A DNA stretch of 36,578 bases, from the NCBI GenBank assembly GCA_024743075.1, contig JANSXG010000013.1, forward strand, positions 1 to 36,578, given 5' to 3'. The notes beneath the pieces were generated by a model. The model saw only the letters and a program-made list of their open reading frames with translations. It was not told where the DNA came from and did no database searches. The stretch is from a bacterium (GTDB lineage Bacteria > Planctomycetota > Phycisphaerae > Phycisphaerales > UBA1924). The position numbers and the translations under genes were made by a program. Shown piece by piece: positions 34,846 to 36,578 of the stretch (position 1 is its first letter; the number at the start of each line of letters is the position of its first letter).

Positions 34846-35682
34846 CTATCGGGCGGATGCACGCCCCAGCTCCGCCCCGCGATCCCGCGCCGCCTCCACC
34901 GCCGCCCCGATCACCGACGCGAAACCGCCCTCCGCCAGAGCCCCAAGCCCCGCCGCCGTCGTCCCCCCCTTGCTCGTCACCGCCTCACGCAGCTCCCCCG
35001 GGCCCAGCCCCGACCCCTCCAACAGCCCCGCGGCACCGATCGCCGTCTGCACCGCCGCCCCACGCGCGACCTCGCCCGGCAGCCCGACCCGCTCCCCCGC
35101 CTCCGCCAGCGCCTCGACCATCGCGAAGAAATACGCCGGCCCCGACCCCGCGACCGCCGTGAACGCGTCCATCTGATCCTCTTCGATCGGGTAGACGACG
35201 CCGATTGCCTCGAACACCCGGCGCGCCAGCCCCTCGTCCCCCGCCTCCGCACCCTCACCCAGGGCCATCGCCGTCGCCCCCTTGCCGACGCGCGACGGCG
35301 TGTTCGGCATCAGACGTACCACCGACGCCCTCCCCCCGCACCGTTCGCGCACGACACCCGATGGCACCCCCGCCAGGATCGACCACACCACCGGTCGAGC
35401 CAGCGAATCCAGCACTTCGCGCAGGTCCCCGCTCACCTCCGGCAACACCTGCGGCTTCACCGCCAGCATCACCTGCGTCCGGTCCCCGATCGCGTCCGCG
35501 AACTCGCCCAGCGATGCCCCGACCCGGAACCCCGCCGACGCGAACGCCTCGCGCTTCGCCTCGTTCGGATCCACCACCCCCACGCGCGCCGCCTCGAACA
35601 CCCCGCGTTCGGACGCCCCCAAAAGGATCGCGCTCGCCATGTTCCCGCCGCCGACGCACACCAGTTCCAACGCTTCGCTCAT
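34846..35682 (-). CDS. proC: Pyrroline-5-carboxylate reductase (ProC)
   Basis: ProC reduces pyrroline-5-carboxylate to proline with NAD(P)H, the last step of proline synthesis. The 278-residue protein has the nucleotide-binding glycine motif VGGGNMA (10-16), AVKPQVLPEV, RLMPNTPSRVGKGATA, VAGSGPAYFFAMVEAL and the C-terminal VTSKGGTTAAGL signature of the active-site domain. Length is normal. The ATG at 35682 gives a standard N-terminus; the ribosome site is weak. Codon use is especially GC-rich at third positions. It is on the same strand as the LTxxQ genes but separated from them by 133 nt, with no clear terminator between. Confidence 0.96.
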   Translation of the reverse strand: MSEALELVCVGGGNMASAILLGASERGVFEAARVGVVDPNEAKREAFASAGFRVGASLGEFADAIGDRTQVMLAVKPQVLPEVSGDLREVLDSLARPVVWSILAGVPSGVVRERCGGRASVVRLMPNTPSRVGKGATAMALGEGAEAGDEGLARRVFEAIGVVYPIEEDQMDAFTAVAGSGPAYFFAMVEALAEAGERVGLPGEVARGAAVQTAIGAAGLLEGSGLGPGELREAVTSKGGTTAAGLGALAEGGFASVIGAAVEAARDRGAELGRASAR

Positions 35683-35704
35683 GCAGTCACCGTATCACGC
35701 GATC

Positions 35705-35903
35705 GGGTGGCATGGTCGCCCCTTGAGGCGACTATGCGAGGACTTCCAATCCGGTTCCTGGCCACGCGCCACGGGTGCCGGGGTCTGAGCAAAGCGAAGG
35801 CCCCGCGAGGCGGACAAGTCCGCCCCGGCGCGCGCCGAGCGGGCTCGGGCGCATGTTCACTTTCCGACTTTCTCAAAAAATTTTCCGCCCGTAGACGGGG
35901 CGG
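35705..35903. repeat. Palindromic repeats in the gap between proC and the right-end gene
   Basis: The 305-nt gap 35683-35987 holds no supported gene but several palindromes. CATGGTCGCC (35711-35720) pairs with GGCGACTATG (35727-35736) with one wobble. GGCGGAC (35809-35815) pairs perfectly with GTCCGCC (35818-35824). CCGCCC (35885-35890) pairs with GGGCGG (35898-35903), beside an A6T4 tract. The start GGGTGGCATGGTC (35705-35717) recurs as GGGTGGCGTGGTC at 36332-36344, so these look like members of a dispersed repeat family. Confidence 0.6.
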
Positions 35904-35987
35904 ATTCTCGCGATGCCTTTGCGCATCACCACCTCCTGCGCGCGCCGCATGGGCCCGTCCTCGCCTTCTTACGAGAGGACAATGCAC

Positions 35988-36578
35988 ATGCACACCGCAG
36001 CGAACCGGCCGTCCGAAACCAACTCCACCGCACCCCAGACCGCCGAAGAAGCCCTCGCGCAGGTCAAAGCCATCTACCGCGTCAAGCGCCTCGAGTCCGA
36101 GGTCACGATGATCGCCGCGCAAACCAAAGCGCTGGAAACGCTCGTCCACTGCATGAAGCCGGTCCAGACCACCGGCGACACCAAGCTCGACGCGTTCTAT
36201 GCACGTGAGCGCAACCGCCAACGCCTCGCGGCCATCCAAACCCTCCTCCACATCCGAACCGTCCAACGCGAGAAACGCCTGCGCCGAGCCATGCGCGCCA
36301 AGGCGAAAGCGAAAGCCGAACGCGCCGCCAAGGGTGGCGTGGTCAGGAGCGAAGCGGATGGCCACGTTGACAACGGTTCGACCGTCGCAACCCCTGCTCC
36401 TTCTCCCCAACGCGGGAGAAGGTGGTCTTGTGCGGATTCAGCACAAGACCGGATGAGGGGGCGGCCCGAACCTTCCGACCAACCGAGCAACACAACCAGC
36501 GGCTGCGCCGCTGACCCCGCACCCCAGCCCTCTCCCGCAAGGGGAGAGGGAGCAGGATCGCCCTGGCTTTGCAGGAAG
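35988..36578 (+). CDS. Small basic helical protein, 5' part (runs off the window)
   Basis: An open frame starts at ATG 35988 (GAGAGGA 8 bases upstream; an in-frame ATG at 35982 is too close to that site) and stays open to the window edge. The first ~115 codons look truly coding, with strong GC at third positions, and give a helical protein rich in Lys, Arg and Ala (KAIYRVKRLESEVTMIAAQ, then RERNRQRLAAIQTLLHIRT and a basic KAKAKAERAAKGG end). After about residue 116 the frame continues through hairpin repeats (yielding PSPQRGRRW and PSPARGEGAG), which may be the result of repeat insertion into the 3' end. No family is recognised; the stop lies outside the window. Confidence 0.6.
   Translation, partial: MHTAANRPSETNSTAPQTAEEALAQVKAIYRVKRLESEVTMIAAQTKALETLVHCMKPVQTTGDTKLDAFYARERNRQRLAAIQTLLHIRTVQREKRLRRAMRAKAKAKAERAAKGGVVRSEADGHVDNGSTVATPAPSPQRGRRWSCADSAQDRMRGRPEPSDQPSNTTSGCAADPAPQPSPARGEGAGSPWLCRK
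36332..36550. repeat. Cluster of five hairpin repeats within an open frame
   Basis: Five inverted repeats lie in about 220 nt: CGTGGTCA (36338-36345) with TGGCCACG (36359-36366, one wobble); CCTTCTCCC (36399-36407) with GGGAGAAGG (36414-36422); GGTCTTGTGC (36424-36433) with GCACAAGACC (36441-36450), perfect 10 bp; AGCGGC (36498-36503) with GCCGCT (36507-36512); and CCCTCTCCC (36528-36536) with GGGAGAGGG (36542-36550). The second and fifth have the look of REP-like intergenic repeats seen in many GC-rich genomes. Confidence 0.7.

Noticed and set aside
35885-35903. Possible terminator: GC stem with an A/T tract
   Set aside because: On the minus strand the stem is followed by AAAA before TTTTTT, so the T-run is not adjacent, and no gene ends there on that strand.
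35679-36410. 243-codon minus-strand frame at the right end
   Set aside because: It overlaps the proC start region and palindromic repeats, and is antisense to a plus-strand frame with better codon pattern and a ribosome site.
36332-36550. CRISPR array
   Set aside because: The repeats are distinct short palindromes without a constant repeat length or regular spacers, and no cas gene is near.

Overview
The window looks like a chromosomal piece of a high-GC, outer-membrane-bearing bacterium, most probably a planctomycete of the Phycisphaerae type. This is an inference from several signs: KdsA (Kdo synthesis), a type II secretion (T2SS) operon, a secreted protein with ACC-type cysteine repeats and a C-terminal dockerin-like calcium repeat, a VKOR-DsbA fusion, and a 16S whose EUB338 probe site is one base off the standard. 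No tRNA, CRISPR array, transposase or phage gene was seen.

Layout. 1-742 (minus) is the 5' half of a 16S rRNA gene. It is preceded by a long structured leader (743-1168) with a boxA-like antitermination element and a good -35/-10 promoter at 1175-1202. 1335-5275 (minus) is a probable operon panD-kdsA-mcsA-mcsB-comF. Divergent to it, 5372-7027 (plus) encodes a soluble FixL-like PAS histidine kinase. 7032-8657 (minus) encodes the secreted ACC-repeat/dockerin protein. 8907-10949 (plus) encodes a membrane disulfide-forming fusion: VKOR, an active DsbA domain, and a second DsbA copy that has lost its CxxC. 10971-16979 (plus) is a tight four-gene ligase-associated DNA repair cassette (exonuclease, ATP-dependent ligase, DEXH helicase, PdeM phosphoesterase) in which every junction overlaps by 4 nt.

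16976-30560 (minus) is one T2SS operon: gspE-F-G-H-I-J-K-L-M, a GspC/PilP-like protein, gspD and a lipoprotein. Most junctions are GTGA/ATGA overlaps. No prepilin peptidase (GspO) or GspN is present. GspE has lost all four cysteines of the usual zinc element. Upstream on the same strand (30795-34712) lie three tandem paralogues of a secreted helical protein with three LTxxQ-type motifs each. I do not recognise their exact family, and they are the best candidate here for something undescribed. proC (34846-35682) comes next. The right end (35683-36578) holds dispersed palindromic repeats and the 5' part of a small basic protein gene whose frame runs through a cluster of hairpin repeats to the window edge.

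How the genes may fit together: signal-peptide proteins (the dockerin protein and the LTxxQ trio), the disulfide-forming VKOR-DsbA enzyme and the T2SS all belong to the export side of the cell. McsAB belongs to arginine phosphorylation and protein quality control. The ligase cassette is a self-contained repair module.
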